40,571 nucleotides of DNA from Ruminococcaceae bacterium UBA5295 (GCA_002411365.1 DHSD01000005.1:1-40571), one strand, 5' to 3'; shown: positions 16,455 through 24,950, numbered from the stretch's first letter. Numbers and translations: made by a program. The notes: generated from the sequence alone by a model not told the origin.

Positions 16455-18221
16455 ATGGGACGGGAAAGAAAAAGCAAAATGCACCGCCAAAGTTTTATTC
16501 ATGGTGCACTTATACTTGTGATGGCCATTGTTATAGAAAAAATAATCGGCGCAGTCTATAAGATACCGCTGTCATGGGTAATAACTTCTCTTGGATACGG
16601 ATACTTCAATAATGCTTACTCGATATATGCGCCGATGTTTAGCATTGCGACGGCGGGCTTTCCAATTGCAATTTCCCGAATGGTTTCAGAAAATTACTGC
16701 AAAGGCCACTACCGTGACATACGCCAGATACATAAGGCCTCAATAAGAATTTTTCTTTTTCTCGGTATTTTATCGTTCAGCATTATGATGCTTGGGGCAC
16801 GTCCATATACAGATTTTGTCCTGCGCGGTAATGCCAAGAACGCTTTGCCTGCTATTTACGCCATTGCGCCGGCTGTTTTCTTCGCAAGCATGATGTCTAT
16901 TTACCGCGGGTATTATGAAGGCCTGCGCAATATGACGCCAACGGCTATATCTGAAATAATAGAATCAATATGCAAACTTGTGTTTGGCCTTTCGGCAGCA
17001 ATCTGGATTGTAAATTCAGGCCTCAAGGAATATGCGAAAAGCGGAACGGTTTACGGCGTAAAGGCCGCAAACATAAAATTTGCAAAAATAGCGACACTGC
17101 CATATGCGGCAGCCGGTGCCATTTTTGGTGTGACAATTGGCGGATTTTTCGGATTCCTGTTTTTAACACTTTACCACAAGCGGAACGGGGACGGAATAAC
17201 GGAAGACATGATTGCTGCTTCGCCGCGCTCTATGCCTATGAAGCAGACAGTGTCAATACTTGTCCGCACTGCTATTCCGGTTGCGCTCGGTTCGCTTGCA
17301 ATTAACCTTTCGACTTTTGTCGACGGTATGCTGCTTCAAAGCCGCATAGGCGACCTGCTTAGCACAAATTCAGCAACCCTCTTGAAAATGTACCAGGGTA
17401 TCATACCAAAAGAGTATATTTCATCAAACGGCGTGGCATCCTTTTTGTATGGATGCTATGGCAATGCCACAAACCTGTTTATGTTTGTGCCGGCGCTTAC
17501 GCAGGCATTTGGGGTTAGCGCCCTGCCGAATGTTACCGAGGCGTGGACTGAGGGCAACCCGAAGCACATACGCCGCAGTATGGAAACCGTGCTGCGCATG
17601 GTCACACTCATTACCATACCGAGCGGCATTGGGCTTTCTGTTTTTGCAATGCCAATAGCTGCACTCATCTACCCTGGCGTTGACCAAGGGCCGGCTATCA
17701 TTGGAAGAATACTTGTGATTCTTGGCCTTGCCTCTACATTTGCCGCAACAAGCACGCCAGTGAACAGCATGCTGCAGGCGGTTGGCAGGGTTGACCTGCC
17801 TGTTAAACTGGTAGTCGTCGGCCTTGCTGTTAAGATAATAACAAACTATACCCTCGTGGGTATTCCTGAAATCAACGTCCTAGGCGCAGGGACTGGCACG
17901 CTGCTTTGCTACATCATAACTACAATATGTGCAATGTACTTACTTCAGCATGTAACAAAAATACACATGAACTACTTCTCAATATTTGCCAAGCCATTCG
18001 TCGCGTCCGTAATAAGCATCGGCGCTTCATGGATGCTTTACAAAGCGGCAATTATGTTCATTTCGAGCAAAATTGCAGTATGCATTGCAATTATTGCAAC
18101 TGTGTTTCTGTATATTATATGCATCCTTAAGTTCCATGTGCTTGACCGCCATGATGTTTCAATGCTGCCAAAGGGACAAAAAATTTTGAAAATACTTGAA
18201 AAACATAATTGGATAAGGTAA
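16455..18221 (+). CDS. SpoVB/YabM-like MATE/MOP-family flippase
   Basis: A 588-residue polytopic membrane protein with about 14 hydrophobic segments, of the polysaccharide/lipid flippase group that includes SpoVB, YabM and MurJ-type proteins. The N-terminal FIHGALILVMAIVIEKIIGAVYKIPL segment is typical. The protein would move lipid-linked cell-wall or cortex precursors across the membrane (family knowledge). It heads a block whose order matches the Bacillus yabM-yabN-yabO-yabP-yabQ-divIC-yabR region. No good ribosome site precedes the ATG at 16455, so the ATG at 16479 is an alternative. A possible sigma-E promoter lies upstream. Confidence 0.88.
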   Translation: MGRERKSKMHRQSFIHGALILVMAIVIEKIIGAVYKIPLSWVITSLGYGYFNNAYSIYAPMFSIATAGFPIAISRMVSENYCKGHYRDIRQIHKASIRIFLFLGILSFSIMMLGARPYTDFVLRGNAKNALPAIYAIAPAVFFASMMSIYRGYYEGLRNMTPTAISEIIESICKLVFGLSAAIWIVNSGLKEYAKSGTVYGVKAANIKFAKIATLPYAAAGAIFGVTIGGFFGFLFLTLYHKRNGDGITEDMIAASPRSMPMKQTVSILVRTAIPVALGSLAINLSTFVDGMLLQSRIGDLLSTNSATLLKMYQGIIPKEYISSNGVASFLYGCYGNATNLFMFVPALTQAFGVSALPNVTEAWTEGNPKHIRRSMETVLRMVTLITIPSGIGLSVFAMPIAALIYPGVDQGPAIIGRILVILGLASTFAATSTPVNSMLQAVGRVDLPVKLVVVGLAVKIITNYTLVGIPEINVLGAGTGTLLCYIITTICAMYLLQHVTKIHMNYFSIFAKPFVASVISIGASWMLYKAAIMFISSKIAVCIAIIATVFLYIICILKFHVLDRHDVSMLPKGQKILKILEKHNWIR

Positions 18222-18267
18222 AATAAAAGACAGTTTAAAAACTCCCAGCAGTTTGGAGGATGTGGCT

Positions 18268-18975
18268 TTGCAGTTCGAGCGGAAAGAAAAGTATACGGTT
18301 GATGACCTCCTGAAAATAATGGAGATCCTCCGTTCACCAGAAGGCTGCCCATGGGACCGTGAGCAGACGCACAAAAGCATTCGCAATAACATGATTGAGG
18401 AGACGTACGAGGCCGTAGAGGCAATTGACAATGGCAATCAGGCACTTTTAGAGGAAGAGTTGGGCGATATGCTTTTTCAGGTCGTTTTCCATGCGCAGCT
18501 TGAAAAAGAAAAAGACAGTTTCGATTTTTCCGATGTCGTGGACGGTGTAGCCAAGAAAATGGTCGAGCGCCATCCATTCGTTTTTGGAACTTCGTCGGTC
18601 AAAAACAGCAGCGAGGCTCTCGAAAGCTGGAACAAGGTAAAAATGCGCACAAAAGGGCGCAGAACGCTTGAAGAGGTTTTAAAAGGCGTTTCGCCGGCGC
18701 TCCCTGCGCTTATGCGTTCCCAGAGGCTTCAGAAAAAGGCAGCAGGGGCTGCTGGAAAAACTTTCAGCAAGGATGAAAAACTTTCGGACCTGCATGAAGC
18801 TGTGGAGCAAGTTGAGCAGCTCCCTGAGGCAGCCGGTGAAAAAGCGAAACTGCAGAAGATTGGAAAGCTCCTTTTCGCTGTTTCTGCACTCTCTGAAAGT
18901 CTTGGCATAGAAGCCGAAGAGGCTTTGGCTCAGTACTGCAGCGGGTTTGTACGGAACTGCGGAAAAGCGGTATAG
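18268..18975 (+). CDS. mazG: Nucleoside triphosphate pyrophosphohydrolase MazG (YabN C-terminal type)
   Basis: A 235-residue all-alpha NTP pyrophosphohydrolase that would remove aberrant nucleotides or regulate (p)ppGpp pools. The signature CPWDREQTHKSI and the metal-binding EETYEAVEAID with EELGDMLFQ (E-E-x-x-E and E-x-x-D) are intact. The Bacillus YabN has an added N-terminal methylase domain; here only the MazG part is present. The start is set by the ribosome site: GGAGGA at 18255-18260 is 7-8 bases before TTG at 18268, whereas the in-frame TTG at 18253 overlaps that site and cannot use it. Confidence 0.9.
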   Translation: MQFERKEKYTVDDLLKIMEILRSPEGCPWDREQTHKSIRNNMIEETYEAVEAIDNGNQALLEEELGDMLFQVVFHAQLEKEKDSFDFSDVVDGVAKKMVERHPFVFGTSSVKNSSEALESWNKVKMRTKGRRTLEEVLKGVSPALPALMRSQRLQKKAAGAAGKTFSKDEKLSDLHEAVEQVEQLPEAAGEKAKLQKIGKLLFAVSALSESLGIEAEEALAQYCSGFVRNCGKAV

Positions 18976-19079
18976 CGGTATAATAGTTTATCCTGCATAT
19001 TTCCGCTGCTTATGGCATGGGCCGAGTCAAAATTCTCAGCATTTGCTGTTGAATAATAAAAAAACGGAGGTCAAATACC

Positions 19080-19358
19080 ATGAATAAAACAGAGTTGATT
19101 TCCCTTGTGGCTGATAAAGCAGGCCTGTCTAAAAAAGATGCAGATAAGGCTGTGAATTCTGCGATTGATGCAATTGTTGAAACTGTGGCAAATGATGAAA
19201 AAGTTCAGATCGTGGGCTTTGGAACTTTTGAGCTTCATAGTCGCAGCGCACGTCAGGGACGCGACCCGAGGACGAATACGCCGATAACTATCCCTGCTTC
19301 ACGCGTGCCGGCGTTTAAGGCTGGAAAAGCTTTTAAAGAAGCTACGGCAAAAAAATAA
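19080..19358 (+). CDS. hup: DNA-binding protein HU
   Basis: A 92-residue histone-like dimeric nucleoid protein. The conserved core GFGTFELHSRSARQGRDPRT and the DNA-arm Pro within ITIPASRVPAFKAG are present, and the length is standard. A CGGAGG site precedes the ATG. It lies between mazG and rqcP. A perfect TATAAT at 18979-18984 lacks a convincing -35 element. A hairpin follows the gene, so most transcripts probably end there. Confidence 0.95.
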   Translation: MNKTELISLVADKAGLSKKDADKAVNSAIDAIVETVANDEKVQIVGFGTFELHSRSARQGRDPRTNTPITIPASRVPAFKAGKAFKEATAKK

Positions 19359-19377
19359 GATTTGGCAGATTTTTTTA

Positions 19378-19421
19378 GGGCTGCAGCGAAGCTATGCTTT
19401 GTTACAGCCCGCTTTATTTTT
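19378..19421 (+). terminator. Probable terminator after hup
   Basis: GGGCTG and CAGCCC form the outer helix and AAGC-TAT-GCTT the inner one; TTTATTTTT follows. Some transcripts may read through into rqcP. Confidence 0.6.
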
Positions 19422-19447
19422 ATAGATTGGAGCATTATGTTTCTATT

Positions 19448-19696
19448 ATGAGACTTGACAAATACTTGAAAGTATCGAGGCTGATGAAGCGCCGTACCAT
19501 CGCAAACGAGGCCTGCGATGCGGGCCGTGTGCTTGTTAATTCAAAGCCGGCACGCGCTTCATATGATGTGAAGGCGGGAGATATAATTGAGATTTCTCTC
19601 GGCTCACACAAAATGCGTGCGAAAGTGCTGAGTGTGGACGAGTACGCAACTAAGGTTAGTGCTTCTTCTTTGTATGAAATTATTGCGGATCAGTAA
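19448..19696 (+). CDS. rqcP: S4-domain RNA-binding protein RqcP (YabO, Hsp15-like)
   Basis: An 82-residue S4-domain protein. RLDKYLKVSRLMKRRTIANEACDAGRVLVN is the classical S4 RNA-binding core. In Bacillus the orthologue RqcP helps RqcH add alanine tails to peptides on stalled 50S subunits, a translation-rescue pathway. The longer frame starting at 19394 has an implausible N-terminus, and the family start MRLDKYL at 19448 is preferred, although the GGAG site is 15 bases away. It sits directly upstream of yabP, as in Bacillus. Confidence 0.9.
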   Translation: MRLDKYLKVSRLMKRRTIANEACDAGRVLVNSKPARASYDVKAGDIIEISLGSHKMRAKVLSVDEYATKVSASSLYEIIADQ

Positions 19697-19715
19697 TAAG
19701 CAATAAGCGCTCATA

Positions 19716-19745
19716 GTATATTGTTCCCCCGCAGATGCATATTTA
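19716..19745 (+). promoter_or_regulatory. Candidate sigma-E promoter upstream of yabP
   Basis: GTATATT at 19716-19722 and CATATTTA at 19738-19745 have a 15-base spacer, the same as the candidate upstream of the spoVB-like gene. The -35 element differs at one position from the Bacillus sigma-E consensus and the -10 element at two or three. The Bacillus yabP-yabQ operon is sigma-E dependent. Confidence 0.35.
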
Positions 19746-19776
19746 TTGCTAAAGGAACGATGCGGGAGTGATTTCT

Positions 19777-20079
19777 ATGAATGAGCAGAAAACCGAAAAA
19801 AAGAATGAGCCGCAAAATGCCAAAAAGCCTCACAGCCTGATTTTGGAAAACCGCAGGACCTTAACGGCAACTGGAGTCTCAAATGTAGACAGTTTTGACG
19901 ATGAGACAGTAGTTGCAAGTACGGAACTCGGCGACATGACGGTGCGCGGCGGGAAACTTCATATTGACAGGCTGGACCTTGAAACTGGTGAGCTCACCCT
20001 TGACGGGGAAATTTCATCGATAACTTATACAGAGAATCGCTCCTCAGGAGGAGGGATGTTTTCCAGACTGTTTAAATGA
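19777..20079 (+). CDS. yabP: Sporulation protein YabP
   Basis: A 100-residue YabP/YqfC-family protein needed in the mother cell during spore formation; its biochemical function is unknown. The family core is visible as LILENRRTLTATGVSNVDSF, then DMTVRGGKLHIDRLDLETGEL, then a basic C-terminal tail. A GGGAG site 8 bases upstream sets the ATG at 19777 rather than the GTG at 19768. The stop codon overlaps the first possible yabQ start. Confidence 0.92.
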   Translation: MNEQKTEKKNEPQNAKKPHSLILENRRTLTATGVSNVDSFDDETVVASTELGDMTVRGGKLHIDRLDLETGELTLDGEISSITYTENRSSGGGMFSRLFK

Positions 20080-20090
20080 GGGGTGAGACT

Positions 20091-20786
20091 GTGAGTGCCC
20101 AAATGTTTGGGTTCGCCGTTTTCTTTGTGGCAGGTGCGGTGCTTGGGGCGGCTTATGATATACTGCGCATATGGCGCGCAATGTTTCGCTCGGAAAAGCG
20201 CCCCACTTTTTTTCAGGACTTTTTCTATATGGTTATTGCAGCTTTTTTCACTTTTCTTGTAAATCTGGGTGCTAATGGCGGCGAACTGCGCCTTTATCTG
20301 TTCATAGGCGAGATACTTGGCTGGTTTGCATGGCATGAGACCATTGGGCGTATTACTGTGTCCATTTTTCGCAGGCTTTTTGGCTTTTTATACCGCGTTG
20401 TGTTTGATCCGGCAGGCGCCTTTTTACACAGAACCGCTGAAAAAGCAGGCAGAAATCTTTCCATTTGTGCTGATGGGGCGGGCAAAAAGATTCAAACTTG
20501 GGAAAAATGCTTGAAACATAGAGGTGCAGTAGTGTATAATCAGAATATGGGCCGGAAAAGCAAAACGGTAAAAACTAAATGTAACCGGAACGGGGGCACA
20601 CGCCGCAATGAAAGTAATAAAAGGCAAAAAGCGGGGGAAAAATGTTTTTCTGGGCATTGCGGTCGCGGTTTTCACAGTGTATGCTTTTACGATGCTGATT
20701 CAGCAGCAGGTGGCTATAAGCGAAAAGAAGCAGGAGCTTGCTTCCGTAAAACAGCAAATCCAAATTCAGGAAATCAAAAACGATGA
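20091..20786 (+). CDS. yabQ: Spore cortex biosynthesis protein YabQ
   Basis: A membrane protein of the YabQ family, required for cortex formation in Bacillus. The N-terminal half has the family hydrophobic segments AQMFGFAVFFVAGAVLGAAYDILR, FFYMVIAAFFTFLV and LFIGEILGWFAW. The GTG at 20091 follows AGGGGTGAG; an ATG at 20076 inside the yabP stop is the alternative. The last 60 or so residues, beginning near NESNKRQK, are encoded by the same DNA as the start of divIC in another frame. The overlap is 179 bases, and this tail looks like random sequence. The functional protein probably ends near KHRGAVVYNQN. Confidence 0.82.
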   Translation: MSAQMFGFAVFFVAGAVLGAAYDILRIWRAMFRSEKRPTFFQDFFYMVIAAFFTFLVNLGANGGELRLYLFIGEILGWFAWHETIGRITVSIFRRLFGFLYRVVFDPAGAFLHRTAEKAGRNLSICADGAGKKIQTWEKCLKHRGAVVYNQNMGRKSKTVKTKCNRNGGTRRNESNKRQKAGEKCFSGHCGRGFHSVCFYDADSAAGGYKRKEAGACFRKTANPNSGNQKR

Positions 20787-20907
20787 GTTGAAAAATGCAG
20801 ATGGTTCAGAGAGTAAAAACCGCAATTATATCGATAAATCTGCCCGTACCAGTCTGGATTTTTCAAAAACCGGTGAACGCGTTTTTGTTAATATAGCTGG
20901 AAAATAA
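20608..20907 (+). CDS. divIC: Septum formation initiator DivIC/FtsB
   Basis: A 99-residue one-pass membrane protein of the division complex that bridges FtsL and FtsW/PBP. A basic cytoplasmic tail (residues 1-12, Lys/Arg-rich) precedes one transmembrane helix (about 13-30), then a coiled coil (EKKQELASVKQQIQIQEIKNDELK). The order in the block matches the yabQ-divIC-yabR order of Bacillus. The start lies inside the out-of-frame tail of yabQ. GGGGG 14 bases upstream is a weak ribosome site. Confidence 0.88.
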   Translation: MKVIKGKKRGKNVFLGIAVAVFTVYAFTMLIQQQVAISEKKQELASVKQQIQIQEIKNDELKNADGSESKNRNYIDKSARTSLDFSKTGERVFVNIAGK

Positions 20908-20941
20908 TCAGTTCTTATGCTGAGGGGGAAATTACATATTT

Positions 20942-21388
20942 ATGCAGCTTGAGGTAGGAGCGATCCTTGAGGGAAGAGTTACAGGCATTACAAATTTCGG
21001 GGCATTCGTGGCACTTCCGGACGGTAAAACTGGCATGGTACACATTTCTGAGATTGCACCGACATTTGTTAAAAACATCCGTGATTATGTAACAGAGAAT
21101 CAGATGGTAAAAGTAAAGGTTCTTGCCATTAATCCGGATGGGAAAATCAGCCTTTCAATGAAGCGTGTGAATTCAGTGCCGCGCTCCAGAAAATCGACTC
21201 CTTACCGGAGCGCTGGCAGGCCGGGCAGCTTTGAGTGGCAGACTGGCAAACGCAGCGAACCGAAAGATTTTGAGGACATGATGACGAAGTTTAAGCAGAC
21301 AAGCGAAGAAAAGATGTCAGACCTTAAGCGCTGTATGGAATCAAAGCGCGGAGGCTTTTCAAGGCGTGGCTCGAACCAGACAAAATAG
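20942..21388 (+). CDS. yabR: S1-domain RNA-binding protein YabR
   Basis: A 148-residue protein with one S1 domain at residues 1-75 (EVGAILEGRVTGITNFGAFVAL and MVHISEIAP, then KVKVLAINPDGKISLSMK). The remainder is a basic, Ser/Arg-rich linker and tail, probably disordered. Related S1 proteins act in translation or RNA stability. It is the last gene of the yab block and is followed by a strong terminator. Confidence 0.9.
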   Translation: MQLEVGAILEGRVTGITNFGAFVALPDGKTGMVHISEIAPTFVKNIRDYVTENQMVKVKVLAINPDGKISLSMKRVNSVPRSRKSTPYRSAGRPGSFEWQTGKRSEPKDFEDMMTKFKQTSEEKMSDLKRCMESKRGGFSRRGSNQTK

Positions 21389-21399
21389 TTTTAAAAATT

Positions 21400-21430
21400 A
21401 AAGCGGAGCGGCTGGCCGCTCCGCTTTTTG
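21400..21430 (+). terminator. Strong terminator of the yab block
   Basis: AAAGCGGAGCGG (21400-21411) pairs perfectly with CCGCTCCGCTTT (21416-21427) around a 4-base loop, followed by T. Confidence 0.9.
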
Positions 21431-21460
21431 TATTGATTTTAAAAGAACAGGAGGAACTTT

Positions 21461-22621
21461 ATGCTGATAATTCATGCTAATATACATACAATGGCAGGAA
21501 ACACTGTTGAGGACGGCTCGATACGAATTAAAGGCTCTGTTATAGATTCTGTGGGTGGCGGCCAGTTTGTGCCGGAAAAGGACGAGACTGTATTTGACGC
21601 TAAAGGCGCCGATATTTACCCGGGTTTTATAGATGCGCACACACACCTTGGCATGTGGGAAGACGCCCTGACTTTTGAGGGCGACGACGGCAATGAGGAA
21701 ACAAATCCGGTTACGCCGAACCTTCGCGCTATCGATGCCATTAATCCCATGGACCGCTGCTTTTTAGAAGCCGTAGCAGCAGGCGTAACTTCAGTTGTAA
21801 CAGGCCCGGGCAGTGCAAATCCTATAGGAGGCCAGCTTGCCGCAATTAAGACGTCCGGCCACAGGATAGACGACATGATAATTAAGGCGCCAGTCGCCAT
21901 AAAGATGGCCATGGGTGAAAACCCGAAAAACGTCTACCATGAAAAAAACGAGGCACCGTCAACGCGCATGGCAACGGCTGCACTTATCCGTGAGCAGCTT
22001 TTTAAAACCAAGCGATATATGGAGGATGCCGAGCATGCTAAAGAAGACAAGGATTTTGATCCACCTGAATATGACATGAAATGTGAGTCGATGATACCTG
22101 CCCTGCGCGGTGATATTGAGGTACATTTTCATGCTCACCGTGCCGACGATATTTATACAGCAATGCGCATAGCAAAAGAATTCAACCTTAATTATGTTAT
22201 TGTACATGGCACAGAGGGCCATATGATTGCTGATGATTTAAAAGCGGAACATGTGCGTGTGCTCAGCGGGCCGTTTTTCAGTGACCGCAGCAAGCCAGAG
22301 CTTAAAAACCAGACGCCGGCATGCCCCGGCATACTCGCTTCACATGGCATTATGACGGCGATAATTACCGACCACCCTGTAACACCAATCCAATACCTTC
22401 CACTGTGCGCGGCGCTTGCTGTAAGGGAAGGCATGGACCATGAGGAAGCTTTAAAGGCCATAACTATAAATCCGGCGAAAATATGCGGAATAGATTCCCG
22501 TGTCGGCTCAATTGAAAAAGGGAAAGACGCTGACCTGACGTTCTTCCGGGAGGATCCGCTGTCGCTCAATGCAAAGCCTGAGTTAGTTATTGTAAACGGT
22601 GAAGTGGTATATCCGGACTGA
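21461..22621 (+). CDS. Amidohydrolase (imidazolonepropionase-like family)
   Basis: A 386-residue metal-dependent hydrolase of the amidohydrolase superfamily. Metal ligands are readable: DAHTHLGMWE (HxH), VHFHAHRADD, the His in YVIVHGTEGH and the Asp in ITDHPVTP. The C-terminal LSLNAKPELVIVNGEVVY closes the beta-sandwich domain that the N-terminal strands begin. The substrate is unknown; relatives include imidazolonepropionase and prolidase-type enzymes. An AGGAGG site sets the ATG at 21461. It stands alone after the yab terminator. Confidence 0.87.
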   Translation: MLIIHANIHTMAGNTVEDGSIRIKGSVIDSVGGGQFVPEKDETVFDAKGADIYPGFIDAHTHLGMWEDALTFEGDDGNEETNPVTPNLRAIDAINPMDRCFLEAVAAGVTSVVTGPGSANPIGGQLAAIKTSGHRIDDMIIKAPVAIKMAMGENPKNVYHEKNEAPSTRMATAALIREQLFKTKRYMEDAEHAKEDKDFDPPEYDMKCESMIPALRGDIEVHFHAHRADDIYTAMRIAKEFNLNYVIVHGTEGHMIADDLKAEHVRVLSGPFFSDRSKPELKNQTPACPGILASHGIMTAIITDHPVTPIQYLPLCAALAVREGMDHEEALKAITINPAKICGIDSRVGSIEKGKDADLTFFREDPLSLNAKPELVIVNGEVVYPD

Positions 22622-22753
22622 AAATTGCGTAGCCTGCCTTTTTTGCATAAACTGCCAGATATTTCATTTTAATTTATCAAGGAATATGTTATGATTAATT
22701 AAAATTTAATACAGATAATAAGTGCAAATGTAATTCTTGCAAAGGAGCTGATA

Positions 22754-23293
22754 ATGATGAAAATTGTCATGATAGGCCGTAAAGTCACTCTGCATGATAA
22801 TTTCAAAGAGCTTGTTAGGAAAAAGTTGTTGCGTTTCGACAGGCTTTTTGAAGATGATGCGGAGGCAAAAGTCGTTGTCACTGTTGAAAAGAATCGCCAA
22901 ACAGTAGAAATCACTATTCGCTCACGCGGAATGATTTACCGTGCGGAATCGACTGCTGATGCAATGAACACTGCCCTGGACGATGTAATTGATGCGCTGA
23001 GCAGCCAGATACGCAAAAACAAAAAATACCTTTCAAAGGAATTGCGCCGCGCTGGCTTTGACGAGCTTCAGGCCAGCAACAAAGAAAAAAGCGATGCTGA
23101 AGGCGAGGGCACTTATGATGTGGTGCGCACAAAGCATTTTGTTGTAAAGCCTATGTCTGTAGACGAGGCAATACTTCAGATGGAAATGATAGAGCATCAG
23201 TTCTTTATGTTTAGAAATGAAAAAAACGGCGAAATTAATGTTGTGTACCGGCGGAAGGGCGGAGGATTTGGACTGCTGGAACCGGAAGAATAG
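22754..23293 (+). CDS. hpf: Ribosome hibernation-promoting factor, long form
   Basis: A 179-residue long-form HPF that blocks the ribosomal decoding centre and dimerises 70S ribosomes into inactive 100S particles. The N-terminal domain (about 1-100) has the alpha/beta fold with the conserved DDVIDALSSQIRKNKKYL stretch. The C-terminal domain (about 122-178), with ILQMEMIEHQFFMFRNEKNGEINVVYRRKGGGFGL, is the dimerisation domain. GGAG 6 bases upstream fits the ATG at 22754; the next codon is also ATG. It is monocistronic with its own strong terminator. Confidence 0.93.
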   Translation: MMKIVMIGRKVTLHDNFKELVRKKLLRFDRLFEDDAEAKVVVTVEKNRQTVEITIRSRGMIYRAESTADAMNTALDDVIDALSSQIRKNKKYLSKELRRAGFDELQASNKEKSDAEGEGTYDVVRTKHFVVKPMSVDEAILQMEMIEHQFFMFRNEKNGEINVVYRRKGGGFGLLEPEE

Positions 23294-23307
23294 ATTTTGC
23301 TTATACC

Positions 23308-23341
23308 GCAGGGGCTGCGCAGAATGCAGCCCCTGCTTTTA
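23308..23341 (+). terminator. Terminator of hpf
   Basis: GCAGGGGCTGC (23308-23318) pairs perfectly with GCAGCCCCTGC (23326-23336), followed by TTTT. Confidence 0.9.
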
Positions 23342-23360
23342 TGGAGAGAGGGATTTTGCC

Positions 23361-24485
23361 TTGAGTGATTTTAAACTTGTATGCCCATGCCTGTTTGGGC
23401 TTGAAGGGCCTTTGGCTGATGAACTGCGGAAGATGGGAGCAGCTGATGTAAAGCCTCAGAATGGACGTGTAATCTTCGACGGCTCGGCTGAAATGCTTGC
23501 ACGCGCTAATTTGTGCAGCAGGTATGGCGAGCGTGTGCAGGTGCTGCTTGGAAATTTCCCGGCACGGAGCTTTGACGAACTCTTTGATGGCGTAAAGGCA
23601 CTGCCGTGGGAAAGGTGGATTGGTCGGAAAGATGCTTTCCCCGTGAAAGGCTCATGCCTTAGCTCAAAGCTTGCAAGCGTGCCTGACTGCCAGTCGATTG
23701 TCAAAAAAGCAGTGGTTGAACGCCTTAAAAGCCACTATCATCTAAGCTGGTTTGAGGAAAGCACCTCTTTGCACCAGATCCATTTCCTCATCATGAAAGA
23801 CAATGCCAGCATTATGATAGACACGACAGGGCCGGGGCTGCATAAGCGCGGCTACCGCGCAAACTCCACAGAAGCTCCAATCCGCGAAACGCTTGCGGCA
23901 GCTATGGCTTATTTTCTGCATTTGCGCCATGATTCCAACTTTATCGACCCGTTATGCGGCTCAGGCACAATTTTGATTGAAGCCGCCTTTCTGGCGCTCA
24001 ATATAGCTCCGGGAATAAAGAGAAATTTCACTGCCGAAAAGTGGAACATTTCAGAAAGCAGCGTTTGGGAACATGAAAGGGAGCGCGCGCAATCGCTCGA
24101 GATGCGCGATGCCGCTTTTTCGGCGAAAGGCTTTGATATAGACAGTGCTGCCGTTGAACTCACGCGCGCCAATGCGGCAAAGGCCGGCGTTTCGGACCGA
24201 ATCAACGTTGGGCAGAGAAGCATAGCAGATTTCAGTGAAGACGGTGATTACGGGTGCGTCATATGCAATCCGCCATATGGTGAGCGCATGCTTAATATGC
24301 GCTCTGCTGAAGAAATTTACAGCACTATGGGGAGAGTGTTCGCTCCGCGGCACGGTTGGAGCTATGGCGTTATATCTCCAGATGAAACTTTTGAAAAGTG
24401 CTTCGGTAGAAGGTCAACGAGGCGCAGGAAACTTTATAATGGCATGATACGCTGCCAGTATTATATGTATTTTAAAGAGAAATAG
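23361..24485 (+). CDS. THUMP-domain class I SAM-dependent RNA methyltransferase (RlmL/YpsC-like)
   Basis: A 374-residue methyltransferase that would modify 23S rRNA or tRNA at guanine N2. The N-terminal THUMP domain (about 1-155) binds RNA. The Rossmann-type methyltransferase domain follows, with FIDPLCGSGTILIEAA as motif I and VICNPPYGERM as the catalytic NPPY box. The TTG at 23361 lies 8 bases after GAGAGGGA and is the natural family start (SDFKLVCPC). The open frame extends upstream to 23217 but would overlap hpf. Confidence 0.9.
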   Translation: MSDFKLVCPCLFGLEGPLADELRKMGAADVKPQNGRVIFDGSAEMLARANLCSRYGERVQVLLGNFPARSFDELFDGVKALPWERWIGRKDAFPVKGSCLSSKLASVPDCQSIVKKAVVERLKSHYHLSWFEESTSLHQIHFLIMKDNASIMIDTTGPGLHKRGYRANSTEAPIRETLAAAMAYFLHLRHDSNFIDPLCGSGTILIEAAFLALNIAPGIKRNFTAEKWNISESSVWEHERERAQSLEMRDAAFSAKGFDIDSAAVELTRANAAKAGVSDRINVGQRSIADFSEDGDYGCVICNPPYGERMLNMRSAEEIYSTMGRVFAPRHGWSYGVISPDETFEKCFGRRSTRRRKLYNGMIRCQYYMYFKEK

Positions 24486-24575
24486 GCAGGCAGCCTTTAA
24501 TCTATAGCCGAAAAAAGCATTGATGAGTGACTTTGTTAATAAATTGTGAAATCATGTTTTTTCTTCGAAAACCTC

Positions 24576-24604
24576 TTGATTTTTCGGTAGGAAGTAGATA
24601 AAAT
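24576..24604 (+). promoter_or_regulatory. Sigma-A promoter of groES-groEL
   Basis: TTGATT at 24576-24581 and TAAAAT at 24599-24604 have a 17-base spacer. The predicted start site lies at the left edge of the CIRCE element. Confidence 0.78.
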
Positions 24605-24609
24605 ATATC

Positions 24610-24636
24610 TTAGCACTCATAGACATAGAGTGCTAA
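24610..24636 (+). promoter_or_regulatory. CIRCE operator (HrcA binding site)
   Basis: TTAGCACTC at 24610-24618, 9 bases, then GAGTGCTAA at 24628-24636: a perfect consensus. HrcA would repress groESL here until heat shock. The hrcA gene is not in the window. Confidence 0.97.
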
Positions 24637-24665
24637 ACCCACAAAGCTTTTAAGGAGGATCTACT

Positions 24666-24950
24666 ATGACAGTAAAACCGTTATTAGACAGAGTACTGGT
24701 TAAAATGGAAAAAGCGGAAGAAACTACAAAAGGTGGCATTATCCTTACAGATTCTGCAAAGGAAAAGCCGCAGATAGCCGATGTGGTTGAAGTTGGCCCA
24801 GGAGGAATCGTAGACGGCAAGGAAGTCAAAATGTATGTCAAGAAAGGTGACCGCATTATCACCAGCAAATATTCAGGCACAGAAGTAAAGCTTGACGGCG
24901 AAGATTACACGATTGTCCGTCAGAGCGATATCCTTGCAGTAGTGAAATAA
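24666..24950 (+). CDS. groES: Co-chaperonin GroES
   Basis: A 94-residue heptameric lid of the GroEL chamber. It begins with the conserved VKPLLDRVLVKMEKAEE and contains the mobile loop ETTKGGIILTDSAKEKPQ and the GTEVKLDGEDYTIVRQSDILAVVK end. A TAAGGAGG site lies close upstream of the ATG. It is the first gene of the CIRCE-controlled operon. Confidence 0.97.
   Translation: MTVKPLLDRVLVKMEKAEETTKGGIILTDSAKEKPQIADVVEVGPGGIVDGKEVKMYVKKGDRIITSKYSGTEVKLDGEDYTIVRQSDILAVVK

Noticed and set aside
22640..22753. Sigma-H-like promoter upstream of hpf
   Set aside because: AAGGAATAT fits the -35 element, but no GAAT-type -10 element follows at the right distance.
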